Positions 8,179 to 16,762 of a stretch of DNA of 64,000 nucleotides are shown here, piece after piece (within the stretch, counting starts at the first letter, position 1; each line of letters begins with the position of its first letter). Source of the stretch: SZUA-365 sp964635845 (GTDB lineage Bacteria; Bacteroidota; Ignavibacteria; SZUA-365). The notes under the pieces were generated by a model. That model did not search any database. It was not told the DNA's origin and saw only the letters and a list, made by a program, of their open reading frames with translations. A program made the translations under genes and the position numbers. Location: NCBI GenBank assembly GCA_964635845.1, contig CAZWNO010000002.1:45144-109143 (forward strand), read 5' to 3'.

Positions 8179-10635
8179 TCATTTTCGTATCCAGATTTTG
8201 ACATCGAATGGAGCGAGTGCAATCGTATGGACGCCGCCCTTCAATGTCGTGTGCGCGTGGCCGGCGATTGGCACCGTGCCGGCTCGATCTCCCGACGCGA
8301 CCAGTGTCCATTCGCCTTCTGAAAGAGTCAGCCCCGCGACGCTTTGCGCCTGATCGCTGGTGTTGACGAACACGGCGATGCTCTCGGCGATGACATATCC
8401 CAGCAGCAGGGGATTATCCGGTTCGATCCAACGGATGTAGCCGGGCGGAATGGTTTCACCTGTACGCAGCACGCGTCCGTAGCTCGAGCGCCGCAGTGCG
8501 ATCAGACCTTTCCAGTATTCGTACATGCGCTGGTAATTGCATGGCGCACCGTCTTCAGTATTGCGGCCGAGTGTTTCCCAGAGAAAGAGATTGGGCCGGC
8601 GCAGGTTATATGTGTCGCGCTTTCCGTGGATGTAGATCGGGCCGCTCTCGGTGTGCTTGACGAGTTCGACCAGCGGTGAGGCCCCCTTGCTGCGCATGAA
8701 CTCGCTGCCGCCGTGAATGACCACGGGGCCCAGCGAGGTCAGCAGCATGGCCGCGGCAATGCGGTACGGCCCTTCATCGACACCCGACAGTCCGTTCCAA
8801 TCCTGCAAGGCAAAACGGTCCGCCAGCGCCCAGTTGTCATGTATATCGAGATAGTTGATGCCCTCGTTTGGATTGTCTTCGAATTCGAAACTGTTGGCGA
8901 TCGCGCGTTTCGCGGCTTGTCTGTCACCGTTCCCTCCTGCATACCCGCGATCGCTCTGCTTGTCTTCCGGATTGCCGGGCGGACCGCACAATGCGTTGCG
9001 GCAGTCGTCCTGGAAAAACGTGATGGGTGCGTCTTCCTTGTACCAATCCCAGTCAGGATTCCTTTCAAAGCGCGGATCGCTCGATGCGATCCATGGTTCG
9101 CCGTAAAGAATGACATCGGGTCCCAATCTCCGACGAAGCTCCCGCAGCGTCTGCTCGTCGGTGAGTCCCGCCAGGTCGATGCGGAATCCGTCGACCCCGT
9201 ATTCCTCCACCAGCATGGCGCACTGGTCGAAGATCCAGCGCGCCACCATCGGGCGATCCTCCGACTTCGTCTCCGTGCCGTACTCGCCGATGAAATCGAG
9301 TTTCTCATCGGTCCGGTAATAGGCATGCCTGTCGAAGACCCGCAGGTTGAAGTACATTTCCCGGCCATCCATGCGTTCGGCCGTGTGGTTGAACACCAGG
9401 TCGACGATGACGGAGATCCCCTTCTCATGGAACGCAGCGACGAGATCGCGGAACTGCGCGTTCTGCGCCCCGCATTCAGTCCCACGCTCACGGTAGCGAG
9501 ATTCGATCGCGAGCGCATGCGTGGTGCGATATCCCCACTCGTAGCAGCTCTCCGCTACCATCTGCTCGCGCATGTATGCGTCGTCCGCGAATGCGGTCCG
9601 CCACTCGCGATCAGGGTAGTGGAGGTACTCCTGCACGGGCATGAGATGCACGACGTTGATGCCCAGGTCGAGCAGATGATCAAAGCCGATTGCGGCTCCC
9701 TGCGCATTCCGCAGTCCCGGTGTGATGAAACCGGTGAATGTGCCGCGGCGCGCCGGCTCGAGCTGTTCGAGCGCGAGAGTGAAATCCTCGACGTGTACCT
9801 CATAGGCGATGACATCCTCCATGCGCGGACGTCCTCCGTGAACGGGCGGAGGTGGCGTCATGCGTGGCCAGATTCTGGCGCGGCCGAAGCTGTCATCAGA
9901 AACGCGTGCGTAGGGATCCGTGACATGGACAGGCACCTGCTCGAAAAATTCGTTCCCCGGATCGGCAGGACCGTGCACCGTGAAGTCATACCACCAGCGT
10001 TCATAGTCGCCCGGGAGCACGGCCTCCCACACACCTGTGTCGTCCCGCCGCAGAGGTACCTCCAGATCTGGACGGACGGCCTTCTGCGAGCGGTACAGGT
10101 ACAGCCGCACGCTGTCGGCACGCGGAGAGAATACTCGTACGACGGTCGCTTCCTCTTCGGGAATAAATCGGGCACCGAGCTCTTTTTCGGAGAAGGCATC
10201 GCGCAGCCAGCCGTCGAAGGAGCAGAGCAGGGTATCACCGCCCTCGCGTAGCAGATGGTAGACACGACGGGGATCGATATCCGACGCAGGCCTGAGACGG
10301 AGTTCCCTGGTTCCGACAGCGGCCACCGCTTCGATGGGAATGCTCACGCCCGCGGCAGTGATCAGGCGATAGCGCGCGGAAGCGAAGGCGTCCATATCCG
10401 CATCATCCGGTAAAAGCAGCCGAACATGCCACGGACCGACCAGTTCGGCGCGCATCTCCTCCTCAGGAAGAAGGCCGGACCGTATTCGTTCCGTCAATCG
10501 CGCGCAGGTATTCGGGCCGAGTGAGGCAGCAGGGATCGCGGACGGCCGCCCGCCCGGGATCCCCGTCGAAGCCCGCAGTACTGCCGGATAATGCAGCAAG
10601 CAGACAGCCAAAAGTGCCGCCGAGATTTGAGACAT
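8179..10635 (-). CDS. Secreted pullulanase-type glycoside hydrolase (GH13)
   Basis: Predicted debranching enzyme that hydrolyses alpha-1,6 links in pullulan, glycogen or starch. The ATG at 10635 gives 818 residues and a clear signal peptide (MSQISAALLAVCLL...); an upstream in-frame GTG at 10695 would bury that signal and is rejected. An N-terminal E-set/CBM48-like region (about 155-245) precedes the GH13 barrel. Barrel motifs include VDLVFNH, the nucleophile Asp487 in DGFRIDLAG, and the acid Glu513 in ILYGEPW; YLDIHDNW probably holds the third acid. The segment YEWGYRTTHALAIESRY resembles the YNWGY region of type I pullulanases. A small domain of beta strands ends the protein. It probably leads an operon with the Usp and cytidylyltransferase genes. 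Confidence 0.9.
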   Translation of the reverse strand: MSQISAALLAVCLLHYPAVLRASTGIPGGRPSAIPAASLGPNTCARLTERIRSGLLPEEEMRAELVGPWHVRLLLPDDADMDAFASARYRLITAAGVSIPIEAVAAVGTRELRLRPASDIDPRRVYHLLREGGDTLLCSFDGWLRDAFSEKELGARFIPEEEATVVRVFSPRADSVRLYLYRSQKAVRPDLEVPLRRDDTGVWEAVLPGDYERWWYDFTVHGPADPGNEFFEQVPVHVTDPYARVSDDSFGRARIWPRMTPPPPVHGGRPRMEDVIAYEVHVEDFTLALEQLEPARRGTFTGFITPGLRNAQGAAIGFDHLLDLGINVVHLMPVQEYLHYPDREWRTAFADDAYMREQMVAESCYEWGYRTTHALAIESRYRERGTECGAQNAQFRDLVAAFHEKGISVIVDLVFNHTAERMDGREMYFNLRVFDRHAYYRTDEKLDFIGEYGTETKSEDRPMVARWIFDQCAMLVEEYGVDGFRIDLAGLTDEQTLRELRRRLGPDVILYGEPWIASSDPRFERNPDWDWYKEDAPITFFQDDCRNALCGPPGNPEDKQSDRGYAGGNGDRQAAKRAIANSFEFEDNPNEGINYLDIHDNWALADRFALQDWNGLSGVDEGPYRIAAAMLLTSLGPVVIHGGSEFMRSKGASPLVELVKHTESGPIYIHGKRDTYNLRRPNLFLWETLGRNTEDGAPCNYQRMYEYWKGLIALRRSSYGRVLRTGETIPPGYIRWIEPDNPLLLGYVIAESIAVFVNTSDQAQSVAGLTLSEGEWTLVASGDRAGTVPIAGHAHTTLKGGVHTIALAPFDVKIWIRK

Positions 10636-10844
10636 CTGCCGGATCTTCGTTTTACGTATGTATCGAATATAACGGAAAAAATGATATTTATGCACTTGTT
10701 TCGAGAATTTGCCCCGCGATTTCTTTCCCCCTGTCGGAATTGTCTTTCATTTGTTACATTGCATGTCCCGACTGCGGATTCCACAATTCTCGTGTCGAAG
10801 CATGCAATCGAGCGCCCATCACTCTTTACATCCGGAGTAGTTCT

Positions 10845-11171
10845 ATGGCGGTATATCAGTCCGAGAAGGAGTTCCTCCGTTCACTGAAGCGTTTCAACGC
10901 GCTATCTTCCCAACAGTACGAATGGCTTACGGGCATTTCCGAAAAGGAACATACGTGCCTGTTCGGCCACAAGATTCCGTCGGAGCAGTTGTACTTCAAA
11001 AAACCGCTCGATATGGAAGGCGAGCGCAAGGTCCGCATATGCAGCGAGTGCATGGAGAAATTGGTTTTCGTGACGATTGACAGCGACCGGCACAGTAGAC
11101 AGATTTCGGAGCATCTGTACCGCGAACGTCATCCGGTCCCAAAGAAAATATTGAAAACCCTGCCGCGCTGA
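10845..11171 (+). CDS. Hypothetical 108-residue protein with CxxC motif
   Basis: I do not recognise this gene. The ATG at 10845 has GGAG ten bases before it; a longer upstream extension of the frame runs through the pullulanase gene and promoter and is not credible. The protein is soluble and basic, with HTCLFGHKIP and CSECMEK, which together could bind a metal through Cys and His residues. Its end is basic (KKILKTLPR). It is followed at once by a strong hairpin terminator, so it is probably a single-gene transcript divergent from the pullulanase. Confidence 0.7.
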   Translation: MAVYQSEKEFLRSLKRFNALSSQQYEWLTGISEKEHTCLFGHKIPSEQLYFKKPLDMEGERKVRICSECMEKLVFVTIDSDRHSRQISEHLYRERHPVPKKILKTLPR

Positions 11172-11187
11172 GAAGCGCGTTGCGAGC

Positions 11188-11212
11188 GGGCGCCTGATGC
11201 GGCGCCCTTTGT
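11188..11212 (+). terminator. Intrinsic terminator after the small hypothetical gene
   Basis: GGGCGCC (11188-11194) pairs with GGCGCCC (11201-11207) around TGATGC and is followed by TTTGTATATTCTTT. The first in-frame ATG of the following symporter (11197) lies inside this loop, which argues for the later GTG start. Confidence 0.75.
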
Positions 11213-11244
11213 ATATTCTTTCTTCCATCACAGACCGCGGCCCC

Positions 11245-12651
11245 GTGTCCCTCCTCCATTTTTCCCTGATCGACTGGCTTCTCGTCTCCGCGTACCTCGG
11301 AGTGCTTCTGTATCTGGGCCTCCGCGGTTCGTCGCTGAACCGCGGCAGTTCCGAACAGTTCCTTCTGGGCGGACGCATGCTCAGTCTCCCCGGTTTCGTG
11401 GCGGCACTGGTGGCGACCTGGTACGGCGGCATACTCGGCGTCGGCGAATTCAGCTACCTGTACGGGATCGCCAACTGGTTCGTCTTCGGCTTTCCGTACT
11501 ACGTTTTCGCGGTGGCATTCGCTCTGTTCTTCGCAAAACGGGTGCGCGACACGGGCATGTACTCCATACCGGATCAGCTGTACCACACCTATGGTCGGAA
11601 AACCGGACTGCTGGGCTCGGTGCTGGTTTTCTTCAACAGTTCTCCCGCGCCATACCTTCTCATGCTCGCGGTCCTTCTGCAGGTGGTCACCGGTTGGAGC
11701 CTCCTGCCTTGCCTCGTCGTATGGGGCGTGATTTCCATGATCTACGTGTACGTCGGCGGATTCCGCGCCGTCGTGCGTATCGACCTGCTGCAGTTCCTGC
11801 TGATGTTCGGCGGATTCTTCGTCCTGCTGATGTTCCTGATTCCGCAATTCGGAGTGCAGCCCTTCCTTTCAGAACATCTGCCGCCGCCGCATCTGACGCT
11901 GACCGGCGGAAATTCCTGGCAGTATATCCTCGTCTGGTTCTTCATCGCTCTGTGGACACTGGTCTCGCCGCAGTTTCACCAGTTCACGCTCAGCGCGAAA
12001 TCTCCGCGAACCGCGCGGAACGGCATATTGCTGTCGGTCCTGTTCTGGTTCGTGTTCGACACGATGACCACGCTCGCCGGACTCTACGCGCGCGCCCTGC
12101 TGCCCGATCTCACACAGCCGTCGATGGCCTACCCGCTTCTCGCGGAAGCGGTGCTGCCGTCCGCCGCGAAAGGCGTGTTCTATATCGGCATGCTCGCGAC
12201 GGTGATGTCGACCTCCGACGGTCTCATGTTCATCGCCGCGCTCACGGTCGGCCGCGATATCATCGCACGCTGGGGAGGCAGTGACGATGACCATGCAATC
12301 ACGCGCTATACGAAGTACGGTGTGCTCTTCACCACGGTTGTCTCGATGGCGGCTGCGCTTCTCTTTCCATCGGTAATCGATCTCTGGTACGTCATCGGCA
12401 CCCTGTTCATTCCCGCGCTGCTGCTTCCGCTCGCGGCCAGCTACTATCCCCGCCTGCGCGTCTCGAACGCCCATACTTTCGCCGCGATGCTCGGCGGTTT
12501 CTCGGTCAGCACATCGTGGTTTCTGATCGGCCGCCTGAACGCGGTGCAGGGAGTCGCACATTATCCCTTCGGCATCGAACCGATGTATTCCGGACTTGCG
12601 GTCTGCATCCTGATCTACGTCGTCGGCAGGGCGTACCGCGGCAAATATTAA
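11245..12651 (+). CDS. Sodium:solute symporter (SSS family)
   Basis: Predicted Na+-coupled uptake carrier of the inner membrane with 12-13 hydrophobic segments across 468 residues. The sequences FLLGGRMLSLPGFVAALVATWYGG and VMSTSDGLMF match the SSS family, and GKAxR-like helix breaks are present. The substrate cannot be assigned (families include sugars, proline and pantothenate). The GTG at 11245 is preferred to the ATG at 11197, because the ATG sits in a terminator loop and the first membrane helix begins shortly after the GTG. The stop codon lies inside a 20-bp perfect inverted repeat shared with the convergent MarR gene. Confidence 0.87.
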   Translation: MSLLHFSLIDWLLVSAYLGVLLYLGLRGSSLNRGSSEQFLLGGRMLSLPGFVAALVATWYGGILGVGEFSYLYGIANWFVFGFPYYVFAVAFALFFAKRVRDTGMYSIPDQLYHTYGRKTGLLGSVLVFFNSSPAPYLLMLAVLLQVVTGWSLLPCLVVWGVISMIYVYVGGFRAVVRIDLLQFLLMFGGFFVLLMFLIPQFGVQPFLSEHLPPPHLTLTGGNSWQYILVWFFIALWTLVSPQFHQFTLSAKSPRTARNGILLSVLFWFVFDTMTTLAGLYARALLPDLTQPSMAYPLLAEAVLPSAAKGVFYIGMLATVMSTSDGLMFIAALTVGRDIIARWGGSDDDHAITRYTKYGVLFTTVVSMAAALLFPSVIDLWYVIGTLFIPALLLPLAASYYPRLRVSNAHTFAAMLGGFSVSTSWFLIGRLNAVQGVAHYPFGIEPMYSGLAVCILIYVVGRAYRGKY

Positions 12652-12699
12652 GACGCGCACCCACCGGCGGAGCCGATATGTGCGCGTCTTAATATTTGC
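12641..12699. terminator. 20-bp perfect inverted repeat, bidirectional terminator
   Basis: The arm at 12641-12660 (GCAAATATTAAGACGCGCAC) is the exact complement of the arm at 12680-12699, with a 19-base spacer. The outer part of each arm is A/T-rich and the inner part G/C-rich, so a terminator with a U-rich 3' side forms in both directions. It covers the stop codon of the symporter and lies 41 bases past the MarR stop. Confidence 0.75.
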
Positions 12700-12740
12700 G
12701 TACCGAATTATTTGAGTTAGGTGTTTATTGCTGGGCGCAA

Positions 12741-13211
12741 TTACCTGCCGTAGTCCTCAAGAAATTCGGTCCGGATCTGCATCACGTTCGCAAGTTCATA
12801 CACTGCGCCGATGATGCGGTCGTGTTCCTTCGGCTGGAGAATTCCCAGCACTTGTTCGTAGACATGGATGCAATCGCTCGTCACCTTCCGGGCAATTGTT
12901 TCTCCCTGCTTGGTCAGGCGGACGTTGATGATGCGGCGGTCATACGGATCGATATGCCGCGTTACGAAACGCTTTTTCACCAGACCATCAATGATTCGGG
13001 TGAGACGGCTGCTTGTCAGGTGCATGCGGCTCGCGATGTCCTTGACGGACATTTCCGTGTCGCGGCGGAATGCCCGCAGGCATTTGAATTCGGACACGGA
13101 CAGATCCGCGCGTTCGGCGATCTCTTCCTGTTTGTTCTGGCAGCACGCGACCAATCCCAGGGTCAGGTCCGCCAGACGTTCGGCTTTTCGGTAGGTTTCT
13201 AGATCTTCCAT
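12741..13211 (-). CDS. MarR family transcriptional regulator
   Basis: A 156-residue winged-helix regulator. DLSVSEFKCLRAF, MSVKDIASRMHLTSSRLTRIIDGLVKKRFV (recognition region) and the wing DPYDRRIINVRLTKQGE follow the MarR fold in order. The ATG at 13211 is preferred to an upstream TTG. It is divergent from the fumarase gene across 188 bases of A/T-rich DNA containing a palindrome, so it may control itself, fumarase or the adjacent symporter. The ligand is unknown; the two cysteines in LVACCQNK could make it redox-responsive, but that is speculative. Confidence 0.9.
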   Translation of the reverse strand: MEDLETYRKAERLADLTLGLVACCQNKQEEIAERADLSVSEFKCLRAFRRDTEMSVKDIASRMHLTSSRLTRIIDGLVKKRFVTRHIDPYDRRIINVRLTKQGETIARKVTSDCIHVYEQVLGILQPKEHDRIIGAVYELANVMQIRTEFLEDYGR

Positions 13212-13245
13212 ATTGCTGTGCAGAAAGGATAAAATTGCTACTGTC

Positions 13246-13274
13246 AACTTATGTGTATGCTAAATAAATGTCAA
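13246..13274 (-). promoter_or_regulatory. Putative promoter of the MarR gene
   Basis: Read on the minus strand, TTGACA (13274-13269) is followed after 17 bases by TAAGTT (13251-13246), about 35 bases before the ATG. A second TTGACA copy begins 27 bases further on. Confidence 0.5.
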
Positions 13275-13275
13275 G

Positions 13276-13291
13276 AATATTTTAAGATATT
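13276..13291. promoter_or_regulatory. Candidate operator palindrome
   Basis: AATATTTTAAGATATT is a 16-bp palindrome apart from one symmetric pair of T/G mismatches. It sits next to the MarR -35 element and upstream of the fumarase promoter. MarR proteins usually bind A/T-rich palindromes of this length; binding is inferred. Confidence 0.35.
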
Positions 13292-13325
13292 ATTATAAGA
13301 AAAACGGACAGCCCGGGGTCGCCGT

Positions 13326-13354
13326 TTGATTCCGACAGCGATTCATCGTATAAT
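13326..13354 (+). promoter_or_regulatory. Putative sigma-70 promoter of fumarase
   Basis: TTGATT (13326-13331), 17 bases, TATAAT (13349-13354, perfect consensus), about 45 bases before the ATG. This is the best sigma-70-like promoter in the window. Confidence 0.6.
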
Positions 13355-13399
13355 TTACTCCCTTATCCGCTTCCCCTGATTCAACCCGTGAGGCAACGC

Positions 13400-14926
13400 A
13401 TGGAACACTTTCGTCAGAGCATGCTCGACCTGATCATTCAGACCTCGACAAATCTTCCCGCCGATGTCCGGCGCGCGATGAACGCCATTCTCGACAAGGA
13501 GGCACCCGGATCGCGCGCATCGATGGCGCTCGCGATGATCGCCCGGAATGTCGACATGGCCTGTGAGACCGAAGGCGCCATCTGTCAGGACACCGGCATG
13601 CCGACGTTCAAGATAAAGACTCCGGTCGGCGTCAGCCAGATCGAGATGAAGCAGGACATTCTCTGGGCGATCGCGGAGGCGACGCGCCTGGGGAAGCTGC
13701 GGCCGAACACCGTCGATTCCGTGAGCGGCAAGAACAGCGGGAACAACCTCGGAACCGGTGCGCCGATTTTCTACTGGGATCAATGGGAGAATGATTACAT
13801 CGAGGTCAAACTCGTTTTGAAGGGCGGCGGCTGCGAAAATAAAAATATCCAGTACTCCCTCCCCATGGTCATCGAACACCTCGGCAAGGCCGGCCGCGAT
13901 CTCGACGGCGTGCGCAAGTGCATTCTCCACGCGGTGTGGCAGGCGCAGGGCGAAGGATGCTCGGTGGGCGCGATCGGCGTGGCTATCGGCTCGGACCGCG
14001 CCTCGGGATATGGATACGCGAAGGAACAGCTGTTCCGCGAACTCGACGACACCAATCCCGATCCGCAGCTTGCCGAACTCGAGAATTATATCATGGAGTA
14101 CGCGAACGGATTGAACATCGGTCCGATGGGCTTCGGCGGAAATAGCACGCTCATCGGCTGTAAAATTGGAAGCTACCATCGACTTCCGGCGTGTTTCTTC
14201 GTGTCGGTCGCTTATGACTGCTGGGCTTTCCGCCGCCTCGGTGTTCATGTCGATCCCGCAAGCGGAGAAATCACGAAGTGGATGTACCGCGACATGCATC
14301 CCGCGAAGATGGCGAAGAGCGAGGGGATACCGCTGACCGGCAAGGAAGTGGTGCTGCAGTCACCCATCAGCGAAGAAACGATTCGCTCGCTCAAGGTAGG
14401 TGATATCGTGCTGATCAACGGACGCATGTTCACCGGCCGCGATGCACTGCACGGCTACCTGATGGATCATGACGCTCCCGTGGACATGAGCGGCGGCGTG
14501 CTCTATCACTGCGGTCCCGTGATGCTCAAGGATGAGGGAGGGGAATGGCACGTGATGGCCGCGGGTCCGACGACGAGCATTCGCGAGGAACCGTACCAGG
14601 CGGATGTCATCAGGAAATTCGGACTGCGCGCCATCATCGGAAAGGGCGGCATGGGTCCGAAGACGCTGCAGGCGTTGGCAGAACATGGCGCCGTGTATCT
14701 CAACGCCATCGGCGGAGCCGCGCAATACTATGCCGTGACGGTCAAAAAAGTCTCGGGTGTCCATTTCCTCGAGGAGTTCGGCGTTCCGGAAGCGCTCTGG
14801 CAATTCGAGGTGGAGGGCTTCGCTGCCATTGTCACGATGGACGCGCATGGCAATTCACTGCACGCCGATGTCCGCGACGATTCCGCCGGCCGCCTGCGGA
14901 ATCTCGAATTGAAGGTCCTGCATTAA
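13400..14926 (+). CDS. Class I (iron-sulfur) fumarate hydratase, fused alpha and beta domains
   Basis: Interconverts fumarate and malate in the TCA cycle using a [4Fe-4S] cluster. Cys62 in ICQDTGMP is the hallmark cluster ligand; further cysteines at 187, 254 and 265 are candidates for the other two. The alpha domain ends near residue 285, and the beta domain follows (PLTGKEVVLQSPISEETIRSLKVGD, FTGRDALHGYL, GKGGMG), so both parts are in one 508-residue chain. The ATG at 13400 follows GAGG at a normal distance; a GTG at 13388 overlaps that ribosome binding site. The related tartrate dehydratase activity cannot be excluded from sequence alone. gmhA follows after 16 bases. Confidence 0.9.
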   Translation: MEHFRQSMLDLIIQTSTNLPADVRRAMNAILDKEAPGSRASMALAMIARNVDMACETEGAICQDTGMPTFKIKTPVGVSQIEMKQDILWAIAEATRLGKLRPNTVDSVSGKNSGNNLGTGAPIFYWDQWENDYIEVKLVLKGGGCENKNIQYSLPMVIEHLGKAGRDLDGVRKCILHAVWQAQGEGCSVGAIGVAIGSDRASGYGYAKEQLFRELDDTNPDPQLAELENYIMEYANGLNIGPMGFGGNSTLIGCKIGSYHRLPACFFVSVAYDCWAFRRLGVHVDPASGEITKWMYRDMHPAKMAKSEGIPLTGKEVVLQSPISEETIRSLKVGDIVLINGRMFTGRDALHGYLMDHDAPVDMSGGVLYHCGPVMLKDEGGEWHVMAAGPTTSIREEPYQADVIRKFGLRAIIGKGGMGPKTLQALAEHGAVYLNAIGGAAQYYAVTVKKVSGVHFLEEFGVPEALWQFEVEGFAAIVTMDAHGNSLHADVRDDSAGRLRNLELKVLH

Positions 14927-14942
14927 CGAATCCGGGGTTGTC

Positions 14943-15521
14943 ATGAGCAGCATCGAACATGCGTTTCACGAGGTACAACACTGCCTCTCCCATTTCATCA
15001 GTGACGGAGAGCAGTTCCCCCGGGTCCAGCTCTTCGCCGATAAGCTGGCAGCCACGTTCCGCGCAGGATGCAAGGCGATGTCCTGCGGCAACGGCGGATC
15101 GATGAGCGATGCGATGCACTTCGCGGAGGAGTGGAGCGGCCGCTACCGGAAGGAGCGTCCGCCGCTTCCCGCCATCGCGTTCAGCGATCCCGGGCACATG
15201 AGCTGCGTTGCGAATGACTACGGCTTCGCCGAGGTTTTTTCCCGACAGGTGCGAGCACTCGGAAAGGAAGGCGACCTGCTCCTGCTTATCAGCACCAGCG
15301 GCAATTCACCCAACATGCTGCGGGCGGCGGAGGAAGCACGCACCTGCGGAGTGACGACTGTCGGACTCCTGGGAAAGGGAGGCGGCGCATTGCTGCCACT
15401 GTGCGACCTTCCCATACTGGTGCCGGGTAACACTTCCGACCGGATACAGGAGATGCATATCAAAATCATCCACATCGTGATCGAGACGGTCGAACGCATG
15501 CTTTTTCCCGACCTGTACTGA
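14943..15521 (+). CDS. gmhA: Phosphoheptose isomerase (SIS domain)
   Basis: Converts sedoheptulose 7-phosphate to D-glycero-D-manno-heptose 7-phosphate, the first step in making the LPS core heptose. The 192 residues match GmhA: CGNGGSMSDAMHFAEEW, RPPLPAIAFSD, CVANDYGFAEVFSRQV, the SIS phosphate loop LLISTSGNSPN, and an IQEMHIKIIHIVIE helix with the conserved Glu and His. Its presence supports a Gram-negative outer membrane with heptose-containing LPS. It may be co-transcribed with fumarase (16-base gap). Confidence 0.93.
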   Translation: MSSIEHAFHEVQHCLSHFISDGEQFPRVQLFADKLAATFRAGCKAMSCGNGGSMSDAMHFAEEWSGRYRKERPPLPAIAFSDPGHMSCVANDYGFAEVFSRQVRALGKEGDLLLLISTSGNSPNMLRAAEEARTCGVTTVGLLGKGGGALLPLCDLPILVPGNTSDRIQEMHIKIIHIVIETVERMLFPDLY

Positions 15522-15670
15522 CCGCCTGATTCGGAACGATCGAATCTACCGGGATCAGAAACGGCGGGGCTTCCGCGCACATCGCAGCTGTGATTCACGG
15601 GAATCCTTGAACTCGCATCTCCGCGTTCTGCGTGGAAATGCGTTTTTTTCCTGGCTGTTCAATTTTTTTC

Positions 15671-15699
15671 TTGCTTTTCGGGAAAGACCGCCATACATT
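15671..15699 (+). promoter_or_regulatory. Putative promoter of secreted protein gene
   Basis: TTGCTT (15671-15676), 17 bases, TACATT (15694-15699), about 85 bases before the ATG at 15785. Confidence 0.4.
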
Positions 15700-15784
15700 G
15701 CAGTCCTCACTCTCACTCACCTCTCTCCACTCTCACTTGTTCTGTGACAGGATTACCTATGTCGTTCAGAATACGGTGAGAACC

Positions 15785-16624
15785 ATGCATCGCATCAAAA
15801 TTACCGCACTGGCGCTGTTCATGCTGTCCGGCGTGAGTATCGGGCAAACCTCCGTACAGACCGGGGACTTTGCCATGCTGTTTCCGTCGGTCCCGGGTTC
15901 CGTATCGGAGCAGCATACGGGTGACGCATTCCCGAGCGGTCGGACGCGCACGGCGATACCGGCAGCAGAGATGCCAGACCTGATGCATTTTACACCGCGG
16001 ACATTGCCGGCATCATTCGATGCACTCCCTATTCCCATGGGGATGACTGATCAAGGCTCACCCGAAGCGGATCTTATCTCATTCGAGGGTTCCTATGTCA
16101 AGGATCTGGTACGTCTGAATTGGACGGTGCGCCACAACGCCGATGCGCTTGGATTTGCGGTTGAACGCAGGTCGCAGGCAGATGAGCGCTGGAGCACTGT
16201 GAGCTACGAACGCGCGGATACAAAACGCAACAGGAGCGGTTACTGCTACTTTGACCGTTCAGGAGTGCGCGGTGTGACGTATTACCGGATTCGCCAGGTT
16301 GCAGCGAACGGGAAGAGCGTCCCGACTCCGGCAATCTGCGTGATGCCGCATCTCGTGCCGAATTCCTTTGTCATCTGGCAGCACACCGTCGACCCGTTCA
16401 CGCGTTTCGGTACGGTCTCGTTCGGACTCGGCAGTTCGATGGCGGTTTCCATGACAATGATAGACAGCTTCGGACGCAGTGTCTCCACCCTGCTACATAC
16501 CACCAAGCTCGAAGCCGGGCATCATTTCCTTCCATTCAGCACTTATGCGCTCCCGGCAGGCGTGTATTCCTTACGACTGGAAACTTCAGAGGGAGTGCAC
16601 TTCCAGCGTATCGCAGTGATCTGA
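15785..16624 (+). CDS. Secreted protein with T9SS-like C-terminal domain
   Basis: The ATG at 15785 gives 279 residues with a signal peptide (MHRIKITALALFMLSGVSIG). The central region around residues 100-190 (VRLNWTVRHNADALGFAVERRS ... YYRIRQVAANGK) is the fibronectin-like domain commonly found just before T9SS sorting domains. The C-terminus (IDSFGRSVSTLL ... LPAGVYSLRLET ... RIAVI) fits the type A sorting pattern. Function is unknown, probably surface-attached or exported. The next gene encodes a shorter paralogue. Confidence 0.75.
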   Translation: MHRIKITALALFMLSGVSIGQTSVQTGDFAMLFPSVPGSVSEQHTGDAFPSGRTRTAIPAAEMPDLMHFTPRTLPASFDALPIPMGMTDQGSPEADLISFEGSYVKDLVRLNWTVRHNADALGFAVERRSQADERWSTVSYERADTKRNRSGYCYFDRSGVRGVTYYRIRQVAANGKSVPTPAICVMPHLVPNSFVIWQHTVDPFTRFGTVSFGLGSSMAVSMTMIDSFGRSVSTLLHTTKLEAGHHFLPFSTYALPAGVYSLRLETSEGVHFQRIAVI

Positions 16625-16762
16625 CGTTCGTAAACCGAACGCGCCTGTCCGCATCCCGTATGTTCTCGACAGGAGATGCCCAAAACCACTGTTTACAGGC
16701 GTCTTCCTCGCTGGCACGATGATTGCTCTGTGCAGTCAACAACAAGATATTCCAAGGACATT

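Noticed and set aside
8713..10251. 512-codon plus-strand open frame inside the pullulanase gene
   Set aside because: Opposite strand of a clear GH13 gene with intact catalytic motifs; the translation has no motif or signal.
16625..16645. CGTTCG/CGAACG hairpin after the first T9SS-like gene
   Set aside because: A six-base stem without a T run is too weak to call a terminator.
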